A DNA stretch of 58,158 bases from Candidatus Geothermocultor quzhuomuensis (GCA_015711795.1 JACVJC010000015.1:1-58158); one strand, 5' to 3'. Positions 8,129 through 16,963 are shown, counted from the first letter of the stretch. Notes: a model not told the origin generated them from the sequence alone. Numbers and translations: made by a program.

Positions 8129-10351
8129 CTATTTACCCTCTTCTTTTTGCTTAAGGTAACAAATAAAAATCTCAACTACCTCGGGGTCAAATTCAACACC
8201 ACTCTTCTTTCTAATGTAATCCATCGCTTCCTTCTTTGACCAGGCTTTACGATAAGGACGGTCACTAGTTAAAGCGTCCCAAACATTAACCACAGCAAAT
8301 ATTTTGGCTGGAAGCGGTATTTCAGGCCCTTTCAATCCCTCTGGATACCCACTACCATCCCATTTTTCATGGTGATAACGAGGAATATCAATAGCTCCTC
8401 TTAAATAATTGATTCTATTAAGCATCTTGTAACCAAAAACGGTATGCATCTTCATTATTGCCCACTCTTCTTCGTTTAAAGGACCGCGCTTCAGTAAAAT
8501 GGCATCGGGAATCCCAATTTTCCCGATGTCATGAAGCAAGGCCCCATAACGAACAAAAACCAGTTCTTCACCTTTAATACCCATTTCTTTTGCCAGCTCA
8601 ACTGTGAGCGTAGTCACTCGCCGGCTATGTTCTTCTGTTTCCTCCTCCTTTAATGCAAGAGCCTTTGCCCAACCTTCAAGAGTTTCCTCGTAAGCTTTAA
8701 GTAACTCCGTTTGCTTTTCCTCCAGGCTCTGAATGAGATTTAAGCTATCAAGAGCAATTGCTATTTGCCTAGCAATCATTTCCAAATCCTTAATCCACCG
8801 CGGACCTCTTGTTTCTGTATCGCTCAGAAAAACACCAAGCACACCGAGAACATTCCCTTTGGAAATCAAAGGAGTGGTGTATAAATCAGAATATTGAGGC
8901 AAGTTCGGTGTTTTCGGTAACTCCTTGCTTCACTCAAGCCATTCAGCAAGTCTTAAAGCTTTCTTTTCTTTAGCTGATTTAGTAACCAAATTTAAGACAA
9001 ACTAAGTTTGAAGAATGCTTAACGGTTCGCCAGGCGAAGTGATGCTGTAAACAAGCTCGAGTTCCCGAGTAAGCGGGTCTTGAATCCAGACAGCAACCGC
9101 TTCTACCCCTAACTGTCGCTTTGTTTCTTCAAGAGCCACCTTTAAGGTTAACTGGAGGTCAAGGCTCCCCAGTATTGTGAGGTCAATAGCGCGTAAAGAC
9201 TCAATGAGAGAAAGATGTTTGCTGGCTTCTAAAAAGAAGCGGGCTTTCTCTAAAACTCCTGCGGCTTGATAAGCAAAGCCTTGAAAAAACTCGATTTGAT
9301 GAGGATTAAAAAAACCGCGAACATCTGAGTAGAGAACTAAAGTTCCAAAAGTTTTTCCCAAACTGACTAAAGGAAAGGCAGTCACCGTAACAAAGCCCGC
9401 CTTTAAAGCTCTTTCTCGAAAAGCAGCAAACCCTTCATAAGTTAGAACATCTTCAACAATTTGAAGTTTTCCACTGCGAATAGCCTTGCCAACAGGGCCT
9501 TGTCCTTCGGGAGTTTCGTCCCACCTCACCTTTATTTGTCGGGGGTAGTCAATGTCTTCCGGATGCTGAGCTACTAGACTAACACTCCCATCTTCCTCAG
9601 CTTTACCAACCCAGGCTAACTTCACTCCAAAATCTTTAACGCAAGTAGCTACAACTTCCTTTGCTATTTCTTCCATGTTTAGCGTTCCAGCCACAACTCG
9701 AGAAAATCTGCGAAGGGCTTCAAGTTCATTTTCGCGTTCCATTAAGTTAGTAATGTCAATCATTATGCCTACTGCCCAGCGAACCGCATCGCCTTTATCT
9801 TCCATCAACCTTAACTCATTTTATACCCACCGAAACTTCCCGTCTTTACAAACAAAACGATAGGTAGCTTCCCACTTTCCTTCATTTAAGAGCTTTTCAA
9901 TATCCACTCTTGCCCGTTCGCGGTCGCGTATGTCAATATGCTCTTCTCGCTTTTCCGGGCTTAATACCGACTCAGAATCGCACTCAAGGATTTCCTCTAC
10001 ATTTTTAGAAATATAAACTGGTATGATTTTTTTATCTCTGATTTCCATTACATAAACAACCCCCCGGGCTCACTGAGAGATAATCTTCCAGAAAACGTTT
10101 TGACTTCAACTCAGCTTCCTGAGCCCGCTTTAACCGATAAAACTGTGCCCTGAACGCTGTAAAAGAAGAAGAGCAGTAACTGCAACAAAAGCCCAACCCT
10201 TAATAGTTTGAAGAAAGACATATAGCTGATGACTGGTTATCAATCGCTCAAGAAGCCAATCGGAAAAGCGTATCCAGAAGCCTGCCACTATTGTATAAGT
10301 TAGAGCTATCTTCAAAGCTGACCCTAACTCAGAACGCTTTATTTCTTCCAA
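8129..10351 (-). pseudogene. Decayed membrane PAS-GAF-GAF-HD-GYP signalling protein
   Basis: Four fragments in order restore one protein of ~740 residues. 10351-10130 holds an N-terminal membrane region (IALTYTIVAGFWIRF, GWAFVAVTALLLL). 10048-9821 is a PAS domain (EATYRFVCKDGKFRWV). 9808-9002 ends the PAS domain and carries a GAF domain plus the start of a second. 8902-8129 holds GAF sequence and an intact HD-GYP domain (HDIGKIGIPD, HHEKWDGSGYP, DALTSDRPYR), a c-di-GMP phosphodiesterase fold. Lesions: a frameshift in 10150-10180, another in the C-run near 10061, in-frame TAA at 9821, TAG at 9002 and TGA at 8930. The last fragment could still make a soluble HD-GYP protein from TTG 8902, but the number of lesions argues for decay. 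Confidence 0.85.
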
Positions 10352-10641
10352 CCCCGCACCCCAAACTTGCCCTTAGATTTTATATTGATTATATCGCCTT
10401 TTATTAAAAAAATTGAAGGGAGTATGATAGAAAAACCAGGACAAACTCAATCCCCTCGCTTGAACTATTTGAAAGTATTTAAAAGCTTTGTTTTAATTTC
10501 CAACATTAAGCCTTATTTTTTAAAAGTTAGAGAAGATCTTAAAAAGAATAAGAATTTGTTTCAGCAGTTCAAATTATGTTAAGGTGCCTAAAAAGGCTTG
10601 AAATTTTTAGCAGATGGTTTCTTTAGTATATTGCTCTGGCG
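10352..10641. other. Non-coding stretch with no recognisable gene
   Basis: Nothing here could be tied to a family on either strand. A plus-strand frame of 71 codons exists but has no homology that I recognise and no Shine-Dalgarno sequence. It is part of the decay zone that begins at the RAYT fragment. Confidence 0.4.
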
Positions 10642-10908
10642 TTAATAAAATTTACTCTTTTTTATTACTTTTTTTGTCACTTTTAAAAATTTGTATTTCT
10701 GGCAGTTGGGACAGCGACCAAATATCCATTTCTTTCTGGTAGCTAAAGCACTCAATCCTCCAATTTCCTAGTACGACCTGGAAAATCCGCACTTCCCACA
10801 TTCAATAAATCATTTCTTTGATTCTTCTTTAACTCTTTGATAAACACCATCAGAAAGTATAAACTTTAAAATTTTTTGAAGCCAGTTCATTAAATCAAAA
10901 TATATCAT
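10642..10908 (-). pseudogene. Broken small zinc-ribbon protein
   Basis: An 88-codon frame starts at ATG 10908 and reads MIYFDLMNWLQKILKF, then VKEESKK, stop TGA, FIECGKCGF, SRSY, stop TAG, EIGG, then KKWIFGRCPNCQKYKFLKVT. The paired CGKCG and CPNC are a zinc ribbon of a small family of unknown function, in which Trp normally occurs at both stop positions. Apart from the two stops the frame is coherent. Two independent Trp-to-stop changes (TGG to TGA and TGG to TAG) make it a pseudogene. Confidence 0.6.
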
Positions 10909-11089
10909 ATTTTTTTGAGCTCGAATCCAATAGTGTTGTATTGCTAAAATTTTGAAGTTTGATTTAACTCGCCAGATTATTTTATTAAAACCTTTCTCTT
11001 AATTTTTAGCTTATCAAGAAAACTTAGAAAGCAGAAGAATACAACTAAAAAGATACTCACAAGAAGTAATGTCTTTGAAAATTGGAATT
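10909..11089. other. Intergenic stretch with a start-less hydrophobic frame
   Basis: On the minus strand a frame ending at 10977 encodes KTLLLVSIFLVVFFCFLSFL then DKLKIKRKVLIK, which looks like a single membrane helix with a basic tail. No start codon or ribosome site was identified; it may be a remnant or chance. Confidence 0.25.
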
Positions 11090-11908
11090 TTAAGTTTTGG
11101 GTAGCACAAGGCGGAAGGTTTCGCCATATTCAACACCGTCTTCCGGGAAACTTTCCTTAAAGCCATACATTTCAACCCGCCTTCGACCAAGAAAAGAAAA
11201 GATAACTCGCAAAAATCTTAAAGCACTAGCTCGTCGCCAAGCGCCATAGTTAGTTAAAGTTTGGAGAGCTTTTTTCTTTTTCTCTTTGACTTTTTCATAG
11301 TTGAAAATGACGTTGGGCTGGCTGGTGTGAAAAAGGTAAAGGGGAACTTTTAATTCTTTGCCTGCTTTCATTGCCACTTCTCCGGCTGCCAGATGGTCGG
11401 AGTGGCGGTAAATATAATGAGGTTTTTCGAAGTCAAAGGTAAAAATAGCCGCCGGGGGCTCGTAAACGGCTAGTCTTTTTAGATATTTAAACAAATTTTC
11501 TTTGTGTTTTTGAAGCTCTCGGTCGGGAAAGCGTAAAAACTCAATTTGCTGATAACCAATAATTTTGCCCGCTTCCAACTGCAGTTTTTCTCTCTCGGCT
11601 CCTAAATTATCGTCATTTGAACCTTTTTCACCTGAAGTGCACATAACTAAAATGACCCGATTTTTCAAGGCTAAAGAAGTGAGAGTTCCGCCCGCATACC
11701 ATTCAGCATCATCAGGATGAGCTACCACTACCCAAAATTTTTTTTCCGCTGATTTAGCCAGATCAAAACCATGATTGAGAGCTTTTTGAGGATTTGAAGG
11801 TCGGGCAATAAAAGAAAGATAGCGAAAAAGAAGAGCTACTAAAGAGATAAGAAAGATAAAAAAAGCAAAAATCACAAGAAAAACCAATACTATCTTCTTA
11901 AAAAACAT
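11090..11908 (-). CDS. Membrane-anchored PIG-L/LmbE family deacetylase
   Basis: 272 residues. An N-terminal membrane helix (IVLVFLVIFAFFIFLISLVA, ~5-25) anchors a PIG-L domain. Zinc-site motifs are visible: VVVAHPDDAEW (~59) and YRHSDHLAAGE (~167), with GEKGS (~92) between. Members deacetylate N-acetylglucosaminyl substrates such as GlcNAc-PI, GlcNAc-Ins-malate or antibiotic precursors. The substrate here cannot be read from the sequence. It lies 19 nt after arsC on the same strand. No Shine-Dalgarno sequence is seen; TGCTAAAAT lies 7 nt before the ATG, so a leaderless transcript is possible. Confidence 0.75.
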   Translation of the reverse strand: MFFKKIVLVFLVIFAFFIFLISLVALLFRYLSFIARPSNPQKALNHGFDLAKSAEKKFWVVVAHPDDAEWYAGGTLTSLALKNRVILVMCTSGEKGSNDDNLGAEREKLQLEAGKIIGYQQIEFLRFPDRELQKHKENLFKYLKRLAVYEPPAAIFTFDFEKPHYIYRHSDHLAAGEVAMKAGKELKVPLYLFHTSQPNVIFNYEKVKEKKKKALQTLTNYGAWRRASALRFLRVIFSFLGRRRVEMYGFKESFPEDGVEYGETFRLVLPKT

Positions 11909-11927
11909 AATGGTTATTTTAGCACGG

Positions 11928-12338
11928 CTAATGCTTACTTAAAAAATCTTCCAATTTAGCTTTAATGGCATCACGGATGGCTCGGAAGGCATCCAAAATC
12001 TCCTCTTCTGAACCCTCTGTCTGTTCCGGGTTAAGAAATGGCCAGTGAAGCCGCTTCCCTTCTCCCGGTAGGATAGGGCATGCATCTTCTGCTTCTGAGC
12101 ATAAGGAAATAATATAATCAAATTTCTCGTCTTTAAATTCATCAAGCGATTTGGAGCGCTGCTTGGAAATATCAATCCCAATTTCTTTCATTACTTTGAT
12201 AGCGTAAGGACTCACCTTAGTCGCTTCAAGCCCAGCGCTAAAAGCTTTGAGCTTCCTTTTGCCTAGCTCTCTTGCTAGCCCCTCGGCCATCTGACTCCTA
12301 GCTGAATTATGAATGCAAAGAAACAAAACCTTTTTCAA
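11928..12338 (-). CDS. arsC: Arsenate reductase, low-molecular-weight phosphatase type
   Basis: 136 residues of the LMW-PTP fold. The P-loop CIHNSARS (CX5R with the nucleophilic Cys at residue 8) is at the N-terminus, and LCSEAEDACP (~79-88) carries the Cys pair used for disulfide relay in thioredoxin-coupled ArsC, followed by KRLHWPF. It reduces arsenate to arsenite in the cytoplasm. Start is TTG at 12338. No arsenite pump or ArsR is next to it, so this is an isolated arsC with the PIG-L gene downstream. A tyrosine phosphatase is the alternative, but the Cys pair favours ArsC. Confidence 0.85.
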   Translation of the reverse strand: MKKVLFLCIHNSARSQMAEGLARELGKRKLKAFSAGLEATKVSPYAIKVMKEIGIDISKQRSKSLDEFKDEKFDYIISLCSEAEDACPILPGEGKRLHWPFLNPEQTEGSEEEILDAFRAIRDAIKAKLEDFLSKH

Positions 12339-12424
12339 AACAAACCTATTTTACATCTTTTCGCTTACCTGTTACTAATAAAATGTTACTAATAAAATAA
12401 ATTAATCCCCTACCAGTTAAAGCA

Positions 12425-12447
12425 AAAATGGCTTTATAAGCCATTTT
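12425..12447. terminator. Possible bidirectional hairpin terminator
   Basis: Perfect 10-bp arms AAAATGGCTT/AAGCCATTTT with a 3-nt loop. On the minus strand the hairpin ends in a short T-rich run. It lies between the tRNA-Ala terminator and arsC, so its role is uncertain. Confidence 0.45.
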
Positions 12448-12503
12448 GTGAGATTTCATTTTTTGTTATTACTGATTTACAATTCACTATTGACAATTCA
12501 CCA

Positions 12504-12531
12504 AACAAAAAGCTCTGACAAGCTTTTTGTT
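12504..12531 (-). terminator. Intrinsic terminator after tRNA-Ala
   Basis: Arms AACAAAAAGCT/AGCTTTTTGTT with a 6-nt loop begin 3 nt beyond the CCA end of the tRNA on the minus strand. The U-rich segment is part of the stem, giving a terminator that would work in both directions. Confidence 0.65.
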
Positions 12532-12533
12532 TT

Positions 12534-12609
12534 TGGTGGAGCATAGGGGACTTGAACCCCTGACCTCCTCCACGCCAAGGAGGCGCTCTCCCAACTGAGC
12601 TAATGCCCC
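12534..12609 (-). tRNA. tRNA-Ala (anticodon GGC)
   Basis: Cloverleaf of 76 nt with encoded CCA. The acceptor arm GGGGCAT pairs with ATGCTCC (one G-U), the anticodon loop TTGGCGT gives anticodon GGC, and GGTTCAA forms the T loop. It is read from its own promoter just upstream and followed at once by a terminator. Confidence 0.95.
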
Positions 12610-12665
12610 AAAAGGAGTTAATGATTAGTAGTTAGTTAATCTTAATAAACCTTTTAAATAAAAAA

Positions 12666-12694
12666 ATTATAAAAAGCTAAAGGTAAAAAGTCAA
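12666..12694 (-). promoter_or_regulatory. Promoter of tRNA-Ala
   Basis: TTGACT and TATAAT with an optimal 17-bp spacer on the minus strand, about 57 nt before the tRNA. It lies right after the rsfS stop codon, so the tRNA can be transcribed independently of the operon. Confidence 0.75.
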
Positions 12695-12702
12695 TTATTT
12701 AG

Positions 12703-13086
12703 CTAAAGCTTTCTTTCATTTGCTACTTCCCCTTTAGGTTTTTGCTCATTCCAGGAAATTTTCTTAACATCTTTCCACAATCTTTCGAGTTGATAATAAT
12801 CCCTAATGTTCTTTTCAAAAATATGAACAACAACATCGCCATAATCTAACAAAACCCAAAGTGCATTATCTTCTCCCTCTTTTCCTAAAAGAGAAATATT
12901 TTTCTGGCTTAGACTTTCCTGGATAGCACGGGAAATTGCCTTGACCTGTTTAGTAGTTTTCCCGCTGCAAATTACAAAATAATCAGTTATAACAAGAACT
13001 GGTTCAACATGGAGAACGAGAATATCAAGCGCTTTTTTTACATGAGAAGTTCGAGCAACTAGTTTTGCAATTTCAAGGCTTTTCAG
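12703..13086 (-). CDS. rsfS: Ribosomal silencing factor RsfS (CTG start)
   Basis: RsfS binds L14 on the large subunit and blocks subunit joining under starvation. The 127-residue product has the family pattern: LEIAKLVARTSHVKKALDI at the N-terminus, ITDYFVICSGKTTKQVKAI in the middle, LGKEGEDNALWVLLDYGDVV, and RDYYQLERLW near the end. The stop of the upstream gene (TAA 13102-13104) is in the same frame, and between it and the conserved region there is no ATG, GTG or TTG. A Shine-Dalgarno sequence AAGGAGGTG overlaps that stop, and CTG at 13086, 10 nt beyond AGGAGG, aligns with the usual first Met. The gene is therefore easily missed by gene finders. It ends the operon with nadD and the LytR_C protein. 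Confidence 0.85.
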   Translation of the reverse strand: MKSLEIAKLVARTSHVKKALDILVLHVEPVLVITDYFVICSGKTTKQVKAISRAIQESLSQKNISLLGKEGEDNALWVLLDYGDVVVHIFEKNIRDYYQLERLWKDVKKISWNEQKPKGEVANERKL

Positions 13087-13101
13087 TCCGGCAACACCTC
13101 C

Positions 13102-14127
13102 TTAAAGTTCCAATTCTCTGGAAGAATAATCTTTCCCAATAATAACTGTAATGTCAACTAATTCCTGGGGCATGCCTCTTATGCTTATTTCTCCCATTCC
13201 CAGTATCCTTTTAACCTTTTGAGCTTCACTTTTCTTGTTTTTATAAAGAATAATTTGAGTTTTCTCATAATCAAAGTTATTAGCATTTTTAATATCTAAA
13301 ATCCGAAAACCGTTTTCAATCAGCTTTTGGGCAACCTCCCCTCCAATCCCAGGCAATCCACAACCATTAAGGACAACCACTTTTGTCTCTTGTTTCTTTC
13401 TAATCCCCCTTTTGCCCCAAATTAAAGAAACAAGTCGTTCGACTTCTTCTCTTTGAGGCTCTAAGTAACTTTGTCCTTCAATTTTAATACTGGTTACAGG
13501 AAGCATCATAATTTTTATTTTGTCCTCATTTAACCTCGCAATTTTATCTGATAACTTCAAGCGAACACTCTTAGTAAGATCACTCTGAATAGAATTTAAA
13601 AAAGCTCTCTCAAATTTAGAATCACCAACAATTCTTTCGAAATCCCGAGCCGAAATTTTGAGATAATGGTCGATATAAATACCGAAAAAGTTTCGAATAG
13701 TGAGAATAGCCGTTGGAATACCAGCTGCCAGTGATTTACCAACTTTTTCAAAGCCCTGACCAGGAATCTCAAGAAAAGTTTCTTTAGGAATAAGGATAGA
13801 ATTAATCTCATTACTAATAGGGTCATAAAGGGTAACTAAAAGACCTGATGTTTCCTCACTTTTTTCTCCTTTCTTTAGTTTTTCTGAACCAATTATAAGA
13901 AAGGTGATAGGTTGAAGTTGTTTTTCTTCTTTGACTATTGGTTTTCGGCTTTTTTTAAATGTTTGAGCACCTTTGAGAGCTATAGAAAAAACAACAAAGG
14001 AAAAAAGAGCTACTATTAAACCAATAGCCACCCCTAAAGCAATTTGCCTTTTTTTCTTTCGCCTTTCCTTTCGAGGAACAAGAAATCTTTTGATTCCTCT
14101 CCTCTTGCTATAAGGGACTTTAATCAT
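13102..14127 (-). CDS. LytR/LCP-like membrane protein with LytR_C domain
   Basis: 341 residues: a basic N-terminus (KRRGIKRF, RKERRKKKR), one membrane helix at ~29-51 (ALGVAIGLIVALFSFVVFSI), a region like the LytR-CpsA-Psr fold (TFLIIGSEK, LIPKETFLEIPGQG), and a C-terminal LytR_C domain (~248-335; VVVLNGCGLPGIGGEVAQKL, then IILYKN). LCP enzymes transfer glycans to peptidoglycan outside the cell. The catalytic Arg residues are not obvious here, so enzyme activity is doubtful. It lies between nadD and rsfS, where Actinobacteria carry such a protein. The Shine-Dalgarno sequence is GGAGG just before the ATG. Confidence 0.65.
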   Translation of the reverse strand: MIKVPYSKRRGIKRFLVPRKERRKKKRQIALGVAIGLIVALFSFVVFSIALKGAQTFKKSRKPIVKEEKQLQPITFLIIGSEKLKKGEKSEETSGLLVTLYDPISNEINSILIPKETFLEIPGQGFEKVGKSLAAGIPTAILTIRNFFGIYIDHYLKISARDFERIVGDSKFERAFLNSIQSDLTKSVRLKLSDKIARLNEDKIKIMMLPVTSIKIEGQSYLEPQREEVERLVSLIWGKRGIRKKQETKVVVLNGCGLPGIGGEVAQKLIENGFRILDIKNANNFDYEKTQIILYKNKKSEAQKVKRILGMGEISIRGMPQELVDITVIIGKDYSSRELEL

Positions 14128-14139
14128 TTTTCCTCCACC

Positions 14140-14775
14140 TCAAAGTGAAGCCTTTTTGTAAAGCCCATATTTAAAGATATAACTAGCAACTCCGTCAGGG
14201 AGTAAATATTTAATTGGTCTCCCCTCTCTTATTCTTTTTCTAATATCAGTGGAAGAAATAGCTAAAGCAGGAACCTCCATAAAAAAAACAGAAGGTTTTT
14301 TCTTCCGTGAATCGTTTTCAGGTAAGAGATGAAGCTTACGAAATCGCTCAAGCGAATAACCAGGTCGAGTAGCTGCAATGAAATGGCAAAGCTCATAAAG
14401 CTTTTCTGAGTCTTTCCAAGTCAAAATCTCTAAAATAGCATCTGCACCAGTAATGAAGTACAAAGTGACATCTTCCTTATAAATCCTTCTCAGTTCTCTA
14501 ACTGTATCAATTGCATAAGAAGGACCCTTTCTTTCTATCTCTAACCGTGAAACAGTAAAATGAGGGTTTGAAGCAGTAGCTATTACTGTCATTAAATAAC
14601 GGTTTTCAGCCGAAATAATCTCTTTGTCTTTCTTGTGAGGAGGTTGACCGGCCGGCATAAAGATTACTTTATCTAAATTAAACTGATAAAATGCCTCTTC
14701 AGCTGTGACTAAATGCCCGTAGTGGATTGGATTAAATGTTCCCCCCATAATTCCTAAGGTCAGGGGTTTCTTCAT
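14140..14775 (-). CDS. nadD: Nicotinate-nucleotide adenylyltransferase
   Basis: Transfers AMP from ATP to nicotinate mononucleotide, the penultimate step to NAD+. 211 residues. The nucleotidyltransferase motif GIMGGTFNPIHYGHL is at residues ~8-22, followed by FMPAGQPPHKK (~39), and the C-terminal ISSTDIRKRI (~178) carries the ATP-binding S-T-x-x-R element. Good Shine-Dalgarno sequence (GGTGATGAG). It is the first gene after a strong terminator, so it starts a new unit with the LytR_C protein (12 nt downstream) and rsfS. Confidence 0.93.
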   Translation of the reverse strand: MKKPLTLGIMGGTFNPIHYGHLVTAEEAFYQFNLDKVIFMPAGQPPHKKDKEIISAENRYLMTVIATASNPHFTVSRLEIERKGPSYAIDTVRELRRIYKEDVTLYFITGADAILEILTWKDSEKLYELCHFIAATRPGYSLERFRKLHLLPENDSRKKKPSVFFMEVPALAISSTDIRKRIREGRPIKYLLPDGVASYIFKYGLYKKASL

Positions 14776-14851
14776 CTCATCACCAAACTAATTTTACTAT
14801 AACTAATAGCTTACTTTCATCTTAAAAGATTTTTAATTTTAAAAGAAAAAA

Positions 14852-14899
14852 GAGGCACCGCCGGAGGGGCTTGGAGGAGCGCCTTTTTAGCGGTGCCTC
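14852..14899 (-). terminator. Rho-independent terminator with a long C-rich loop
   Basis: On the minus strand, perfect 10-bp arms GAGGCACCGC/GCGGTGCCTC are followed by TTTTTTCTTTT (14841-14851). The 28-nt loop holds CTCCTCC, complementary to a Shine-Dalgarno sequence. It ends the rplU-proA-15608 unit before nadD. Confidence 0.85.
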
Positions 14900-14960
14900 A
14901 GAATAATATAAAACAATTTTTTCCTCAGTGCAATAATTCCTATCTGTAACTTTAAATTTT

Positions 14961-15608
14961 TTATCTATTTTTGAAAAAAACATTTTCTAAAAATTGTAGG
15001 TTGCTCTCTCGGAAAAGAGAAAAATTGTCCCAAAAAACACAAGTTCCAATAGAAAAGAGCACTCCCCGTCCAACATTAACTTGAGCCGCCAAAACAAGAT
15101 TGGAAGCGCCTAATAAATTACTTCGATGGTAATCTTCCCCAAAAATGACTGGATTCACTCCTTCACTAATAGTTAAGGAACAGGAACAGGGAAGATAGAC
15201 TTGTTTAACTTTATTGTTGTAAGGGGGTAAAACCTTTGAAGTTTTAATAAGGGGCAAACCATTTTCATCAGTGATAATATCTGAATTAAATTTAATGCCA
15301 AAATGAGAAGAGAGAGAAGAGCAAGCATCAGCAACATTATCTTCATTTTGATAATACCCAGCCAAAAAAACTCTGCCACCCCAATTTAAATACTTGGTGA
15401 TTTTCCGCACTGATTTAGTTGAAAAGGGTCTCTCAGGATAATTAAAGACAATCCAATCAAACTTTTTTAAAAAATCAATATTTAGTGGTTCTCTGCCTTC
15501 AATTATTTCCACTTTTTTCTCTAGTAAATCTTTTAAATGAGAAAAATAGTAAAAGTCTCTATAGGTAAATTCCAAGTGGGTAATGTCCCATAAAATCCTT
15601 GGCTTCAC
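14961..15608 (-). CDS. Hypothetical protein with a class I GATase-like fold
   Basis: 215 residues, no signal peptide or membrane helix. The pattern of strands and Gly-rich turns (RILWDITH, FDWIVFNYPERPFS, KYLNWGGRVFLAGYYQ, GRGVLFSIGTCVFWDN) resembles glutamine-amidotransferase-like or ThuA/DUF4350-type domains, but no catalytic Cys-His pair is clear. It lies 66 nt after proA and before a terminator, so it is the last gene of the proBA unit. A conserved name cannot be given; a link to proline synthesis is only positional. Confidence 0.5.
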   Translation of the reverse strand: MKPRILWDITHLEFTYRDFYYFSHLKDLLEKKVEIIEGREPLNIDFLKKFDWIVFNYPERPFSTKSVRKITKYLNWGGRVFLAGYYQNEDNVADACSSLSSHFGIKFNSDIITDENGLPLIKTSKVLPPYNNKVKQVYLPCSCSLTISEGVNPVIFGEDYHRSNLLGASNLVLAAQVNVGRGVLFSIGTCVFWDNFSLFRESNLQFLENVFFKNR

Positions 15609-15674
15609 AAACTGCTCTCCGCTATCTGTTACCCCACCTGTTTTGCTTTGTTACCTGCTATCTGTTTCCTGTTG

Positions 15675-16949
15675 TTAGGTCCTTATTTGGCCAGTTCCGT
15701 AAACGATAAATTTCGTTGTTGTCAACTCAGGTAATGCCATGGGACCCCGAGCGTGAAGTTTTTGAGTAGAAATCCCAATTTCTGCCCCCATTCCAAACTG
15801 ACCCCCATCAGTAAAACGAGTAGAAGCATTAACAAAAAGAGCAGCCGCATCAACTTCTTCAGTAAATTTCTTAGCGGCAAAGTAATCTTCAGTGATAATC
15901 GCCTCAGAATGCTTAGTTCCATAGGTATTGATATGGTCTATTGCTTCTTCCAAGCTTTCAACAACTTTAACTGCCAGCTTTAAGTCAAGGTATTCAGTCC
16001 GCCAATCTTCTTCAGTAGCTTCCTTAGCCTCAGGGATCAAAGAAAGAGTTTTAGAACAGCCAAAAAGGGTAACCCCTTTATCGATTAATTCTTTTCCGAC
16101 TACAGGCAAAAAATCCTTGACTACTTCCTGGTGAACTAATAAGGTCTCAGCTGCATTGCAAACACCAGGCCGCTGACATTTAGCGTTAATCACTATCCTC
16201 TTAGCCATTTCCAAATCAGCTTTTTTATCCACATAAACATGGCAATTCCCCACCCCTGTTTCAATTACGGGAACAGTTGAATTTTCAATAACTGATTTAA
16301 TTAAGGACTCACCACCCCTGGGAATTAAGGCATCGACGTACTCGTTGAGCCTCATTAATTCTTGAGCTGCCTCCCTTGAAGTTGACCTGACTGACTGAAT
16401 TGCTCCTTCGGGAATGCCGTGAAAAGTAGCCGCTTCTGAAATTGTTTTGGTTAAGGCAAGATTGGAATTAATTGCAATTGAACTACCTCGCAAAATAACA
16501 GCATTGCCTGATTTTAAACAAAGCCCAGCTGCATCAACTGTAACATTAGGGCGAGCCTCATAAATAATAGCAATTACTCCAATAGGAACTCTCACTTTGG
16601 TAATGAGCAAACCATTAGGGCGTTTCCATCCAGCTATAATTTCTCCAACTGGGTCAGGTAAAGCAGCTATCTCTTTTAATCCTTCCGAAATTTCCTTTAT
16701 TCTATTCTCATTAAGAAGAAGTCTGTCCATTAAGGCAGCTGAAATGTTCTGCTTTTCCCCTTCTGCTAAATCTTTCTGGTTTTCTTCTATGATATAATCC
16801 TTTTTCTCAATAAGAGCTTGAGCCATTGCAAGAAGCGCTTTGTTCTTAACTTCAGTTGATAAAGTAGCTAGTTTAAGTGCAGCTTCTTTTGCCTTTTTAC
16901 CTAACTCCTTAACTTCACTTTGAACTGTATTTACTTTCTCTTCTACCAT
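15675..16949 (-). CDS. proA: Gamma-glutamyl phosphate reductase
   Basis: NADPH-dependent reduction of gamma-glutamyl phosphate to glutamate semialdehyde, the second step of proline synthesis. 424 residues, normal length. Aldehyde-dehydrogenase fold: GVIAIIYEARPNVT (~123-136), LCLKSGNAVILRG (~143), and the catalytic Cys in CQRPGVCNAAETLLVH (~258-273). The C-terminal GAEIGISTQKLHARGP is typical of ProA. It follows proB with 14 nt between and has a good Shine-Dalgarno sequence (GAGGAGG). Confidence 0.96.
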   Translation of the reverse strand: MVEEKVNTVQSEVKELGKKAKEAALKLATLSTEVKNKALLAMAQALIEKKDYIIEENQKDLAEGEKQNISAALMDRLLLNENRIKEISEGLKEIAALPDPVGEIIAGWKRPNGLLITKVRVPIGVIAIIYEARPNVTVDAAGLCLKSGNAVILRGSSIAINSNLALTKTISEAATFHGIPEGAIQSVRSTSREAAQELMRLNEYVDALIPRGGESLIKSVIENSTVPVIETGVGNCHVYVDKKADLEMAKRIVINAKCQRPGVCNAAETLLVHQEVVKDFLPVVGKELIDKGVTLFGCSKTLSLIPEAKEATEEDWRTEYLDLKLAVKVVESLEEAIDHINTYGTKHSEAIITEDYFAAKKFTEEVDAAALFVNASTRFTDGGQFGMGAEIGISTQKLHARGPMALPELTTTKFIVYGTGQIRT

Positions 16950-16963
16950 CCTAATCCTCCTCT

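Noticed and set aside
10367-10582. Plus-strand frame of 71 codons
   Set aside because: No ribosome site, no recognisable domain, and it lies in a decay zone.
16064-16940. Antisense frames over proA and proB
   Set aside because: They mirror strong coding sequence on the other strand and have no homology or ribosome sites of their own.
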